Source: Exophiala sp. HKRS030
Lineage: Eukaryota > Ascomycota > Eurotiomycetes > Chaetothyriales > Herpotrichiellaceae
NCBI GenBank assembly: GCA_023897205.1
Contig: JAHWDD010000005.1
Location: forward strand, 1,922,001 to 1,986,000
Reading direction: 5' to 3'
DNA: 64,000 bases
Shown: piece after piece, positions 31,690 through 43,436 of the stretch
How positions within the stretch are numbered: the stretch's first letter is position 1
Layout of the letters: each line of letters begins with the position of its first letter
The notes under the pieces: model-generated
What the model saw: only the letters and a program-made list of their open reading frames with translations
Database searches by the model: none
Told to the model about the DNA's origin: nothing
Made by a program: the position numbers and the translations under genes

Positions 31690-34491
31690 CTACATCACAA
31701 CACAGTTATCACCTTTGACCTTCCCTTCCACCCTGCCCTTGACCAGTAACCAATCGCTTCGACGCTCGGCGAATTCAACCACCTCCTCGACCGTGAACAC
31801 ACCTTTATATCGCTCGCCGTCCGAGATGATGGTCGCCATCTCCGCCACATCGCGCTCACTCTCTCCGCCGATAAGATAGATCTGCGCCACTTCTCGTAAC
31901 GCCGTGTAATAACTTGTCAGGTCGTTGTTGCGGAATTGTGCTACAAAATTCGCGTAGGCTGTCAGATCAGACAGCAACGCCAGCGCTCCCAGTGTCGAGA
32001 TACGTTGTCTCTTGATATGTTTTGCCAACGCGGTGAACAGGCGTAGGCCCACTTCTGCCGTAAAGACATCCAAGAGACTCTTCTCGGTCGCACCGGTCAG
32101 CATCCGCGTATGGTGGGAGACGAGTGCGATCACCCGCGTCGCTGTGGTTGTGGGCTGGCCGGAAAAATCCATCACCATCATATTGGCTTTCGTTCCCGAC
32201 GATCCATCGGCATTGGCCAGTTCCGGGAAAAAATCTGTAGGCTGTTGTGTGGTTGCGCAGATATATTCTACCTCGTTAATGAGGGCGTCAATACCTTTAC
32301 CTAGTCCCGCTGCCACACGTTCGTCCAGCATGGCTTCGAACTTGCGTTTCTCTTTGACATTAGTGTCGAGAAAGTCATCGCGCTTGGAGATGCCGAGGCG
32401 GACCAGCTCCGATTCGTAAAAAACGTCGAGCATCTGTTGGATAAGATCGCCGACATTGACGAGTTCCAGAAACGTGCCCAGAGGAGCGACTTGGACCATA
32501 TCACTGTCTGGGTTTGTACTGGTTTCGCGTGGGTTATAGGTTGACAAATGTTCAATGGCCTTGTCGAAACCTGCTTTGACATGACGCGCACCGACTGATT
32601 GGAGGAGCAGGACGAAGATTGCAGAACACTGTTTCCGTGCAGACTCTCCGGGTTCGCCGATTAAGCTCGTGAATTGGGCGGCGCGCTCCAGGGAGGATTT
32701 GGCGGCGTGGACCAGGTTGAGGGCTACTTCGATGGAGAAAAGGGATTTGATGTTCTCCAACTTGCTGTTCATCAGGGCTGCTTTGGCTGCTAGCTCGGAC
32801 GACGGTGCTTCGGGCGGTAAGGATGACGTTGCAGTCGTGGACATGGAAAGGCTAGGAGTGGATGGTCGAGATGATGCAGCGCTTTCTCCATTGGCGATGG
32901 TTTTGACGGCAGTTTTTGGGTTTGCCGGTGCCGAGAAGCTGGGGAGAATGTTCACCGGCATCATGACCACTTTCTTGAATGAAGACATGAAATCCTTCTT
33001 GTCGGCCTGTCGATTGACGTTGGACATGAGGAAGCTTTCGGTAGACGCGTCTTGATCCGACAATGCTCGATCCCAGCGTTCCACTTCCGTATCAGCTTTT
33101 TGCCGGAAGAATGCCAGTTCTTCTGCCAAATACTGATCAAGAAGAGGGCCATATATCCGAGCGAGGATTGAGTTGCAGCGTGATATCGTGGCCTCGTCGG
33201 CGTCTCCTATCAAGGCGACCTCGTCAATGAACTGCCTTGTGGCAGCGAAAGTGCCAGACATAATCCGGAGATATAATGAAGTACTTCTCGCCCTGGCATC
33301 CTCGAACAAGGATGAGAGGAAGGGCGACAGGATGTCCTTGGCTACCTCTTCAAGCAGTAGCATACATACTTCTTTGGCATTTGGGAAGACAGCTTGCACT
33401 ATGGCGCTTTGCTGACTGAAGGCCGTACTAAGCCTTTCGAAATAGCCGTGAACCCTTTCCAATGAGAGCTCCCCGTGTCCTAGAGAGTAGTCGATACAAT
33501 CGGAAACGCTCCCAAGCGTCCCCTTTTGGTTGATGAGTTGGTTGTCGTGTATGAATAAGTCGACAGCACTGTTTCCACCATTCAAGATATGCATGACACT
33601 TGCAAATTGCCGCATTCTTCCCTGAATGTCCTTGTATTCGTAACCTTTACGGAATTCGAGTAACGCTGCCGTATCGAACATATCCACAGCCTGCTTTATT
33701 TGTCGTTCTCGCTTACTTGATTCTGGAGAGAAGTCGCTCGCAGCAAACATCCTGACATTGGCTAGCAGTCGTGCTTGTTGCTCTGGTAGAGAAAAATCCG
33801 TGAAAACAGTGCTTTGTAGAGGATCCGACGCAGTGGACAAGTCCCGATAGAACGGTGAAAGCAGTTTATATATCTTGCCATACTCTTGCCTAGCATGTCC
33901 TCTAAAGGATCTTACCTGCTCGAAGACGGACAGAGCTGCCTCGAGACCACCATGAAGCCTGGGAGAAGCGGCTTGTAAACTCCCCATCTCGGCCTTGTCG
34001 AAACCGTCAGTTACTGGGCGCGGTCTTAATGGGGTTAGAAGATTTGTCTGTCTGCGTTGTGCAATAGGAGATGAGTCCATGTCGAACAACACCTCCGGTT
34101 TGCCTTTGCCATTGACCACGTTTCGGTCTATCGTACTCTGTCTCCGACCGGGGGTGGTGGGCGTTTTTGCAGTCTCTGCTCTTTTCCTTGCTTCCGCCTC
34201 ATTCCAGCAACCCATAGCCTTCAGCCTTCGAATCCATCTTGCATCCTCGTAGACCATCTCATGCATACGTCGTGACGTTCGTGCGAAGCGCAACAGATCG
34301 GGGACATCGAGGTAGTCGACCACCACGGTCAGAACCTCTAGAATACTTTAGCAACTGCAAGACCACAACCAAAAACCCTTACCTGCTGGGAGAAACGGCT
34401 TGGATATAAGCATGTCGGCCAGCTTCAGGGAAGCCAGAGGATCCCTACGCGGGGCCTTGGTTGGCGCGGCCGCCCTTTTTGCTTTGGACAT
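31690..34491 (-). CDS. RCY1: Recyclin-1: F-box protein with Sec10-like domain and CAAX box
   Basis: Two exons, 34491-34383 and 34337-31690 with a 45-nt intron, give 918 aa. The spliced N-terminus carries an F-box, LPAEVLTVVVDYLDVPDLLRF (about residues 35-55), the site for binding Skp1. Most of the rest is a Sec10-like helical domain (about 165-880). It ends in the CAAX box CVVM (915-918), whose final Met favours farnesylation and membrane attachment. Yeast Rcy1 and fission yeast Pof6 share this design; Rcy1 forms a non-SCF complex with Skp1 and is needed to recycle endosomal cargo to the surface. The first exon matters because without it the F-box is incomplete. Confidence 0.93.
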
Positions 34492-35041
34492 GACTGGCGA
34501 GGATGTTGTTGGCGTTGACGATACTTCAGGTGATGTCTAACGTTGTTCTCGCCTTTTCATTCTGCATGCACGTCTCCGGCGAACACACGTGCAGGTATGG
34601 TAGCCCAGGGGTGACTTCATGAGAAATCAGGCCCTTCGGTGTAGATTGAGTCCAGCCAGACACTGGGCCGCTGTTCAGGGTTGTATTTCTCGGTGCCCCA
34701 AGGAACACAGAATGTCCCGCTTAAAACTCGGCAAAATGTTTACATGATGGAGGGTCAATGCATAACAGCAGCAACTTCCGCCTCTACAATGACACCGTGT
34801 CAGGCTTTCAATTACGCTCCTTTCTTCTATTTGATCATATTTGGCCGATGTGCTCAGTGATCGCGATTTCGGAGAAATACACAGTGCATTCAAATGGCCT
34901 CACAGATGACCAAGAAATGTGTCACCTTCCAAGTGGTAAGTCAGTACCTAATCAATGATGGTACGCGCTATTTCATTTTTCCATGACTTCCACACATGAA
35001 TGACGGTTCCTGTACTGAAGCCGACGGACCGTTCGAACAAA
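34492..35041. other. Intergenic region between RCY1 and the permease
   Basis: About 550 bases holding the RCY1 promoter and the permease 3' UTR. Nothing else recognised. Confidence 0.6.
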
Positions 35042-36975
35042 TCAAACAAGAACTCTGTACCAGGGCAGGATCTTCTCTGCCGGACGAAGTTCCTTCTCGC
35101 GTTCGATAATCTCAATTTCAGACAGATCTATCTCCCTCAGAGGAATGATACCTGTCCGAAAGAACAAGAAAGCACAGGCCCAGAGGACTGTTGACATTAT
35201 TAGCTCGCCTTTGGCCAGGGACTGGGATGCGGAAAACCTTACAGAGAAATATTGGAATACCGATATAAGAAACAAGAAAACTGTCGGTGTTCCAGTGTCC
35301 GCGCAAAAATACACTGTACCCCGAGAACAGAATGATCAGAGCGAGCACAAGTGTGGTGATCCAGGCCATGTATGGTTGCAGAGGAGACTTGTATGGGAGA
35401 CCTTCCATTCATCAGTGCCAGTCCTGACAGGTACGTTTAAAACTTACGTTCTCGAGAAATTCCCTGGACTTTGAGGGCATAGAAAAATCGCAGAAAGGTT
35501 ATCTCAATGATGAGCCAGGCAATCAATGCCGCCACTGTTGCGATATTGACAAACCATCCGAACGCTACGGAAGAGTTACTGCCCAGACTGAGGTAGACCA
35601 AGGGCATAAACAAAGACGCCACAAGAACTGCGGGATATGGAGCGCCAAAACGGTTGGTTTTGAGAAAGAGGCGAGGTGCTTGACCCTCTTCTGCCAGGCC
35701 ACACAGGACGCGAGAGGCCAGAAAAACGACAGCCATTCCGCAACTGAAGGCAGAAGTAATCAAAGCAGCGTTGATAATCGAAGGAAGCACTTTGATCCCG
35801 GCTTTCTGAAACGCAATGACGAACGGACTTTGCTGTGCTGTACCAGTCGCATTGCCGAGGTTAGGGTCGTTGTAGGGCCTGGCCATCATCAGCTTTCACG
35901 CACGGATGAATCGCATGGGACTGTATCTTACACCAGAAGTCCAACAACGAACATACTGATACAATAGAAGACAATAACTCGCCAGAACGTCATCTTCATG
36001 GCCTCAGGAATGAGTTTTCTTGGGTTTTTGGTCTCCGCGCCCGTCAATGCTACGACCTGAATATTGCAAAAGGCGTACGCTGCGGAGATAAGAGTACTGA
36101 AGAAGCCCAAAAATTTGCCGGTATTTCCATCAACAAGATAGGCGTTGAATGGCCCTGGATCTTTCCAGTACCGAAAACCGATCCTGTCACCTGAAGGCGA
36201 ACCTCCAAGGTCGACAATGAGCCCAGCAAGGATAAGGCCGACGATAAGCAGAATTTTGATCATTGAGAAGAAAACCTCCGACTTCACTGGGTCAGCAAAA
36301 AAGATGAGCCTATTGGCAAGGGAATTTTTACCTCGCCATATACTCGTACTCCACAAAGGCTCATGAATAGGATGAGAACAATGAAGATCGAATACCATAG
36401 TGCAGGGCTGACGCCTGGATGCCAGAAATTTATAAGTGTCGCAGCAGCAGAGAGTTCAGCTGGACCAGTGATGGCCATCAAATAGACTGGGAGAGGAATT
36501 ATTGGTAAGTTCTTGGACCGTTTCATGCAGTTTTGCGAGCTTCTTACAATAGTTCCAACCCGTTGCAGCACCCATCGCAGGTTGTATGAATCTTGAAGCA
36601 TGTCTGATGAATCCGCCTGTCACTGGCATGAATGCGCAGAGCTCGCCGATGGTCAGCGCTACCGACGCCGTCAAAGCGCTCATTAGGAGGTAGCCGAAGA
36701 GAGCTCCCACTGGACCAGCAACCGCCAGAGCCTGACCAGATGCTAAGAACAAGCCAGTCCCCTTGCAGACTGTGTGAGCAATTGAGCCCAGTTTCGAGTA
36801 GTCAAGAACATACTATCATTCCCGCGAGACCTATCATGTTGATATGACGCCTTGACAGATCTCTCTTCAACGTGGCTTGTCCATCTGTGCTTGCCACTAT
36901 GTCGAACTGAGTGTCATCTGAGCGGTAAGACTCGCCGACCTCAGCGGTCTTGCTGCCGGAGTATGCGTCAGCCAT
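35042..36975 (-). CDS. Amino-acid permease (APC superfamily, fungal AAP type)
   Basis: Seven exons: 36975-36814, 36761-36548, 36486-36332, 36281-35932, 35878-35448, 35401-35243 and 35187-35042, giving 538 aa. Junctions restore family motifs: GLAGMI with GTGLFLASG (helix 1), WNY with FYLMAIT, VYGE with SEVFFSMIK, GLLV with PYNDPNL, and SRER with LPYKSPLQPY. About twelve membrane helices are visible, and the N-terminal tail ends in SRRHINMIGLAG as in yeast Gap1-type permeases. It should import amino acids with protons at the plasma membrane; specificity cannot be read. It is divergent from a Zn2Cys6 regulator 490 bases away, which suggests shared control. Confidence 0.92.
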
Positions 36976-37465
36976 CTTTGCACAGCTGCTGGACGCCCAG
37001 AAAGCTGAAAGGTCGATGAGATGGGATGTTGTTGTCTTTGAGACGAGGAGAGATTCCAATGTTGTACTTGTACATTGTGGATGCTCGCTTCGCACGGAGT
37101 AACATGGCCTGATCTCGCGTGGATGGCTTCCTCCTCAAAAGAGGGGTCTTCCTCTCCAGTTTGGGGGACTTGCATGGATTAAGGTGAGTTAGTGCTCCGG
37201 TCAACATGTGCCTCGATAAGCATAACGCTTGATGCCAATTGGCTGCAAAAGACCGATTTTCCGGAGTTTATGCTGACCTTACTTGAGCCACAATTCCTCG
37301 TTCTCTTGCCATCTGAAGGTTCAAGGCGGTCTACCGGCTGCTCATCTGCGTCCGGTATGTGACTCTTGGACAGTCCTTCAGACTCTGGCACGGCCATTAC
37401 TCCGTGCATGCAAAGTTAAATGACCAACGGGGAGTTCAAGGACTGTTTCGACGGATATTCTTAAC
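36976..37465. promoter_or_regulatory. Divergent promoter shared by permease and Zn2Cys6 regulator
   Basis: 490 bases between the two start codons. CGG/CCG triplets that a zinc-cluster protein could use occur (for example near 36915, 37197, 37259 and 37333), but I could not fix a single spaced pair as the operator. Confidence 0.45.
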
Positions 37466-39892
37466 ATGGAGATCCATCGAGAATCACCGAATAGTCCCAA
37501 GCAAGCCAGGTATGGGCCGGGCCGCAAGCCTCCAAGAAGATCTGGTGGCTTTCAGCTAACATCGGATAGGGCGAAGGCTTGCTTGGAATGCCGCAGGCTG
37601 AAGATGAAGTGCCGTCCGGTTGCTGGCAGCACAATATGCGAGCGGTGTAGGCTGAAGTCAATGGATTGTGTCTTCTACCAGAAGAAACGAGGCCGAAAGC
37701 CCGCAAAGTAAGACAGTACTTCTCTCTTCAACGCTGCTTGCACTCACAATGTTGGAAGCCATGACAAGCTTGATCAACATAATACACGACAAATTGCTTC
37801 TCGACCAGCTCTTCAACCAGGCTCCTTTGGGGACATGAATGAAGTGGATCGTGTGCGCACATATGATTCAGTGTCCTTGGATCAAACCTCATGTGGCCAT
37901 CCTCCCGAGGATGAAGATCGAGACTTTTTGGCTGACTCGGAAGGATTCCAACCATCTGGTCTCTTGAACAAGCAAGCAACAACAGGCGCCTTTTCACTCA
38001 AAAACATCCTAAGCACAAGCCCCAACATCCAGCCCCAAGCATCCCAAGATGCTGTTGCCATCCCAGAGGATGACCCGGTATTGAAAGATATCGTATCCTA
38101 CCATGTCGCAACTTCTCTGTTTGAAGGGTGTGTCCTCCACTTCGAGCCACAGATACGTGACAGTGCATTGACCATGGGTACAGGTTCATGAAGAATCTTA
38201 ATCCCTTCATTTGTGCTCTGGACCCAGAACTATACACCTTTCAGTATGTACGGGCACGATCGTCATTTTTGTTGGCAGTCATTCTTGCCGCATCAGCCAA
38301 AGCCTTCAATCCGCCGCTGTATCTCAAACTGCAGAAATACGCAGAAACTCTGTACGGCAACGCTTTTTGCAGGGGTGAAAAATCCCCTGAGATCATCCAG
38401 GCTTTCATTATCAGCACTTATTGGAAACAACCAGAAGATACTCGCTCGTGGTCGGTCATAGGCTACGCTATCAGACTTTGCATGGAGCTCGGATTTCACA
38501 AGCTGACCACTGACCCCAAGTACGCCGATCCGAAGACTCCGGAATTTGAGGTAAGGCAAAGGAGGAACATTGAGCGTATATGGCTTCTGCTGTTTGTCTA
38601 CGACCGAAGGTAAGATCATTCAAGAAGTCATTTTGCAATTGCCACTTCATGAGCTGGAGATCATTGATATTTATCATTAGTATGAGCCTCCAAACTGGAA
38701 AACCATGGATGATCGAACGGAGTGAATTCATTGAATCCGTGAACACCTGGTATCGAAATCCAATGGCGATTTCCAATGATGCTATGATGGCAGCTCTAGT
38801 GACCCTGCGAATTGCTGCTGCGGATATACTAGAGGCCTTCAACCCTCAGCGACCTGCGCCCTCCATGATACAAGCATACCGTTTCGATTCTCTGTTGAAA
38901 ACCCACAGCATCCAGATCGATGCTTGGAAGAAACACTGGGTAGAAATAACTTCTGAGAGGGGTAATTGCTCCTCACCACCAGGAATTGTCGATCGAGATG
39001 TAGCTAACAATGGCAACAGAACGCTGCCACCCATTCCTCGTCTCTTTCTTTGGTACACATCTATCTTTGCTGCTGTACTCATTCAAGCTTCAGGGTTCAG
39101 TAGCATCGCCTCTTGGGGCATCGGCATCCTTGGTAGATACCGAAGCTTTTTGGATCACCTACACGAGTGCCTTGAATATGCTTCAGCTAGTGTCACAACC
39201 ATCTCTTACGGCACTCCTGAGCTTTGCGCATGACTCGATCCATACGATGACGGCCTATGCAGCGGCATTTCTCATAAAGTGAGTTGCTGAGATTCCGTTG
39301 CTCAGAATGATGAGGCTCCCTGGTCAGAATGTAACATTGTCCTAGGTTGCTTCTATCTGTCAATGTCACGATTCGAAAGCAGTTTGAGGATCAGGTTATG
39401 AAAACGATTGATGAAGCAGCCGCCATTTTTGCACAACAGTCGGCACCGCCCACTTTTGGCTGCGCCCTGCAAGCCAACTTTCTCACAAACGTCCTCCAGG
39501 AGTATAAAAAGGCTTGCCAACGACGTTCGCAAACACATAAGGTAGCAGAAGAGGCAAGTAGAGTTGAGAGTCAAATTTCTGGCGGCATACCAGACACGTA
39601 CCGACACCTAACTCAGGCAGAACAACAGCAATCGACTTTCTTGACTTGGAATGAGCCTATCCGGCCGGCACCACCTGCCATTAGCAGCGGCCGAGTTGTT
39701 AGTGAAGGACCATTACGACATGCACCATCAGCCAATCTTGCAATGCATTCAGCTGTAGATATTAGCGATACCTTCATCGAAGACGCAGATAGCTCCGCAA
39801 ATAATTTGGTCTTCTACAACGATGAAGATTGGAGTACCATTTTCGCAAATGCCGGGTTCAATATCACCGGTGGCGTTTTCATACCTGGATAA
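37466..39892 (+). CDS. Zn(II)2Cys6 transcription factor with fungal TF domain
   Basis: Six exons: 37466-37707, 37759-38127, 38184-38609, 38681-38961, 39020-39278 and 39346-39892, giving 707 aa. The zinc cluster is C39-X2-C42-X6-C49-X8-C58-X2-C61-X6-C68, followed by the basic linker KKRGRKPA. The middle homology region begins LFEGFMKNLNPF (joined across an intron) and continues with SAKAFNPPLYLK, GYAIRLCMELGFHKL, RRNIERIWLLLFVYDRS and LQTGKPWMI. The intron at 38962-39019 brings in CHPFLVSFFGTHLSLLLYSF in the right frame. It is likely a nuclear regulator of a catabolic pathway. Its place between a divergent permease and a convergent AKR-RidA gene, 88 bases from its stop, makes these two the likely targets. 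Confidence 0.9.
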
Positions 39893-39980
39893 TTCTGCTG
39901 GAAGAGCCTCGAGTGAGAACGAGGTGATTGCGTCACTTCATCGAGCTCATCGTCGCACTGATTCGCGTCATTATGGTTGG

Positions 39981-41775
39981 CTATGCTTCTGCCAATTTTA
40001 AAACGCCTCTATGGGAGCAACCAACTTCAGCGTCCGCTTCGATTTCGACTAACATTTGGTCTCCGACCAGACCAGCAGTTACGAGGGTATTGGCAGGCAA
40101 GATGCCAGCGTTCGAGAAGATCGAGCCATGAGCTCGACTAACTTCTTCACACATTCCAACATCCCGGACCAGGATGCGGGTCCTGACTATATCAGAAAGG
40201 GATGACCCCAGGGCCTTCAAAGCCCCTTCAATAATGTCTAATATACGGATCGTCTGGCTGTGAGCATTGCTTCCACCAACAACTGGGACAGAGGGGAGTG
40301 GCGAGTTCGACGTCGTTCCGGACACACGGATATGACCTCCTGTTCTGACCGCTCGACAATAACCCTGCAACAGAACGTCAGCACTCATCTTCAGGGTGGC
40401 CATCTCACTGGAGGATTCCAATCACGACGTACCGCAATTGGCTCCCATTTGCTTCCAGAGCTATACTCTATTCTTTTTCCTTCAGACAATGCCTCGTCCA
40501 ACTGCTTGTACTGCCTTCTATCCTGCGAAAAGTGATCGCTCAAGTCTCCAGCCGCGGTCAGAAAAGGAGGTCGTCTGTATTCGTCTCCACAATCACCGGG
40601 TATATCGCGCAGGCCGGTTTGAGCCTCATGAATGAGGTCCAAATCATCTTGAGCTAATTGGAAAGAGAAGGCTTCCAGGTTCCGGGCAATGTGCAACCGA
40701 GAATCTGCTGACAGGCGTGTTCCGACGATAACAGCCTTGACTGAAGGAATATCCAAGACAAACCGGGTGGCGACGGCTGGAATGGAAACCCCATGCCTTT
40801 GCGCCACGACGTTCAAAGCTTCAAGAACTCTTTGGAACGGTTCCCAACCTCCGGCCTCCCATATGAACCGCAGATACTTTTTCAAACTCCAGTTTAGTCG
40901 GCTGATATCAGCGGGTTCGGGCTTTCCAAGCCACGTCTCACTGAGGAAGCCGCCGAGAAGAGTTCCATAAGCCAGCACGCCAACGTCATACTTCAGACAC
41001 ACTTCGTTCAGCCGTCCGGAAGTCAATCGGCGGTCGATGACTGAGGTCGGGAGCTGGTTGGTAGCGATAGGAAATTTGGAATCAAGAAGCATTTGCAGAT
41101 GTGCTGCATCTGTGTTGGTGAGGCCTATCAATCCGATCTTGCCTTGTTTCTGCAGATCGTGCAAGTGGGTTAAATTGTGAAGATATGTGTCGTCTGAAAA
41201 ATCCCAAGCATGATCTGGTACTCGACGTCAACTCAGACTCTTTGTAGATGAGCAGAAGGTCCACGAACATTGCAACAAATCGATCTTTTGCTGGCCCATT
41301 CTGCTCAAGGCCAGGTCGACTGCCGCCTCGGCGTTTGCGAAGGTCTTGATACCATTTTCCTTTGGACACCACTTTGTGAAGGCCACTTTGCTGGTCTTTG
41401 ATGTCCTGTTATGGTGGCCGACGACCAGTTCTGGAGCTACAGTTAGATGTCTTGTCTGAAATTGCATACACTGCTTGTAGTATGGTCTAGACGTACCTGC
41501 ATCGCCGTAGTGATCCGCCATGTCAAACGTGTCTAGACCACAGGTGATTCTGTCGTCACAGGTGAGCAATGCTCCCCCTGAAGACTTTTTGGTGCAGCAA
41601 CCATGAGAAACAGAAGACAAACTTACGTATCCTCCATGACATTCGCAGCTGTTGGTATATCCACACTCTTGTCATGACCTCCTGCCAATTGCCAGAGACC
41701 GTTAACCATCCGAGCGATCTCCAGTGTGCCTCGGATGGTAGTCCGCTCGACGATAGGAGGCTCTGTCGATGCCAT
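39981..41775 (-). CDS. Aldo-keto reductase fused to a RidA (YjgF/L-PSP) domain
   Basis: Five exons: 41775-41627, 41549-41497, 41430-41269, 41214-40433 and 40364-39981, giving 509 aa. N-terminal reductase part: TFDMADHYGDAE with Asp59 and Tyr64, FTKW with Lys87, and QYHAWDF supplying the His, completing the AKR tetrad; a later VIVGTRLS helps bind the nicotinamide cofactor. After SGSKWEPIA an intron joins in frame to GYCRAVRTGGHIRVSGTTS, the start of the RidA domain (383-509). It contains IVRTRILVRDVG and MLVEIEADAEV, matching the Arg and Glu that bind the enamine or imine in RidA. RidA hydrolyses reactive imines from amino-acid breakdown, so the fusion may reduce a carbonyl and clear a linked imine. 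The substrate is unknown. Confidence 0.9.
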
Positions 41776-43436
41776 CTCTCCGAAAAATATACTCTGTCGA
41801 GTACGGAGGTTTGAAATATGTATCCTTGGATCTTGTAGGGGAAATGGAGCACTGTCAAAGTGATCCTTGTTCCCACTCGCCTACTGAGAACTTCGCGACC
41901 GAAAATGTGCTTTGAGCCTTCGAGAGTAATGGAGCCCGAAGAAGCGGTTCGGATACTTATATGCCTTCTTGTTTGGGGATGGACGACAGACAGATGGCGC
42001 CAATGCAATGGAGATTAGCGAGGCCTGCAATGTTTCATTGAGAGAGGAGAAAAGGAAAAAAGAAAAAAAAAATTTCCGCGCACAGCGGAACAATGGAGGG
42101 GAGAGCGGTCTACCTGGTTGTTTTTGTACCTACATGTTGGTAAGCACAATGGAGACAGAATCCAGGGTTGGTGGTTCTGATTGTTTTTGCAAATTGTCCG
42201 GTTTTTGCAAAGGAAATTCACCGGCGACCATGACGAGGTGTCTTGGGTGGACGACACTGATATAGCTCCCGTAGACTTGGTTGACAGAGTACCAACGAGC
42301 TTCGAAGGATGGAGGAGGAAAAAGACGGCTCGGGGCGTATATTGTACGACTAGCGGGCCGCGATTCGGAATACTGTAGTCCAGTTGAGACGGATACAATA
42401 CCTAGGTCGGAAGATGGGGACGAGGAGTCGTTATAGCTCGTAGGACATTTCCATTCGGAGGGCGGGAGTGCGAGTGCGAACCACGAGTCGCGAGTAAGGG
42501 ATGTGTGAGATTTCGTTGCAACAAAAGACAGGTTTTTCAGCCTATCCTCACCGAGTATGTCCTCCACCTTTCGGATGATGCATGACGGGTGCCCAGCGAT
42601 GGGTTCACAGAGACAGGGTACGAATACTCCTTACGGGAATGGCGTATAGAGCCGTTCCATCAGCCCTACCTGAAGAAACTCGGTAATGACAAGGATTGTT
42701 GCAGATGGAATTCCTTTTTGGTTAACTTCTGGAAGAACGTATGGAGTTTTTCCAAGTGTTACGTCCCAAGGTAGAAAGGCCTTGTAAGGGGGGTTTCTGC
42801 ACGCACCTAGGGTAGGCCTCATGGATTATCCCCATTTGATATCATTTCTCCGGACAATATGGGCAATTGGCGTCGTTTCCGGGGCTCGGGGGCCTTGGCC
42901 TAGGGGGTTCAACTAGGGGGGAATTTAAGGTTCACCAGGCCTAAACGTCGACCATTTGATAGGCTTTTTACAGGTGCCATAGGCTTCTGCTGGAGCCCGG
43001 AGTTTTACGCTCTCCATGAAGGGGGGGGGGTTGTTCGTTCCCGGTGGCCTTATCGGCCACGAACCACGCTTGGAGCTGCAGTGTAAAGCATATTCCCACC
43101 GGCTCATTCTCTACAAGGTACTCAACCTATGGTAATTGCATTCCTCAAAGTACTGTGCAGTCCTGGGAGAAAATCAAAACTTCCCATCAAGAAAGGAATA
43201 GATGAGGTAAGAAACACGCTGCAAACGTGTACGAGTACGAGTACGCATCTCGCTGTACACACCTCACTTCGATGCGTCACAATGTGGCTGTCTCTTGGAA
43301 GGATCAATCAATGATACTCTTTTTGGCCTTGGTCTATCCTGACTGCATCAATATCGTCACTACGGCTCAATTCACAGCAATCACAGCGGTAGCAGCGGGG
43401 TTCTACGAGTACGGTGTTTGGCATTGCTCCATTAGA
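41776..43436. other. Intergenic region with a G-rich block
   Basis: About 1.7 kb. It holds the AKR-RidA promoter, an A-rich run near 42050-42070, a G-rich block at 42881-43030 and a TACGAG run at 43230-43245. A 145-codon minus-strand frame at 42130-42567 lacks an ATG at its start and is not recognised. Confidence 0.55.
42881..43060 (+). repeat. G-run block with hairpin
   Basis: G runs of 4, 5, 5 and 6 lie within 41 bases (42881-42921), a pattern able to form a G-quadruplex. A run of ten G is at 43021-43030. A hairpin with arms GTGGCC and GGCCAC (43044-43060) follows. Confidence 0.5.

Noticed and set aside
39100..39136. A 37-nt intron in the Zn2Cys6 gene to fix a frame change
   Set aside because: Too short for a fungal intron; the 58-nt intron 38962-39019 restores the conserved CHPFLVSFFG region and keeps the frame.
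42130..42567. 145-codon minus-strand frame
   Set aside because: No ATG at the start, no recognised motif; may be chance.
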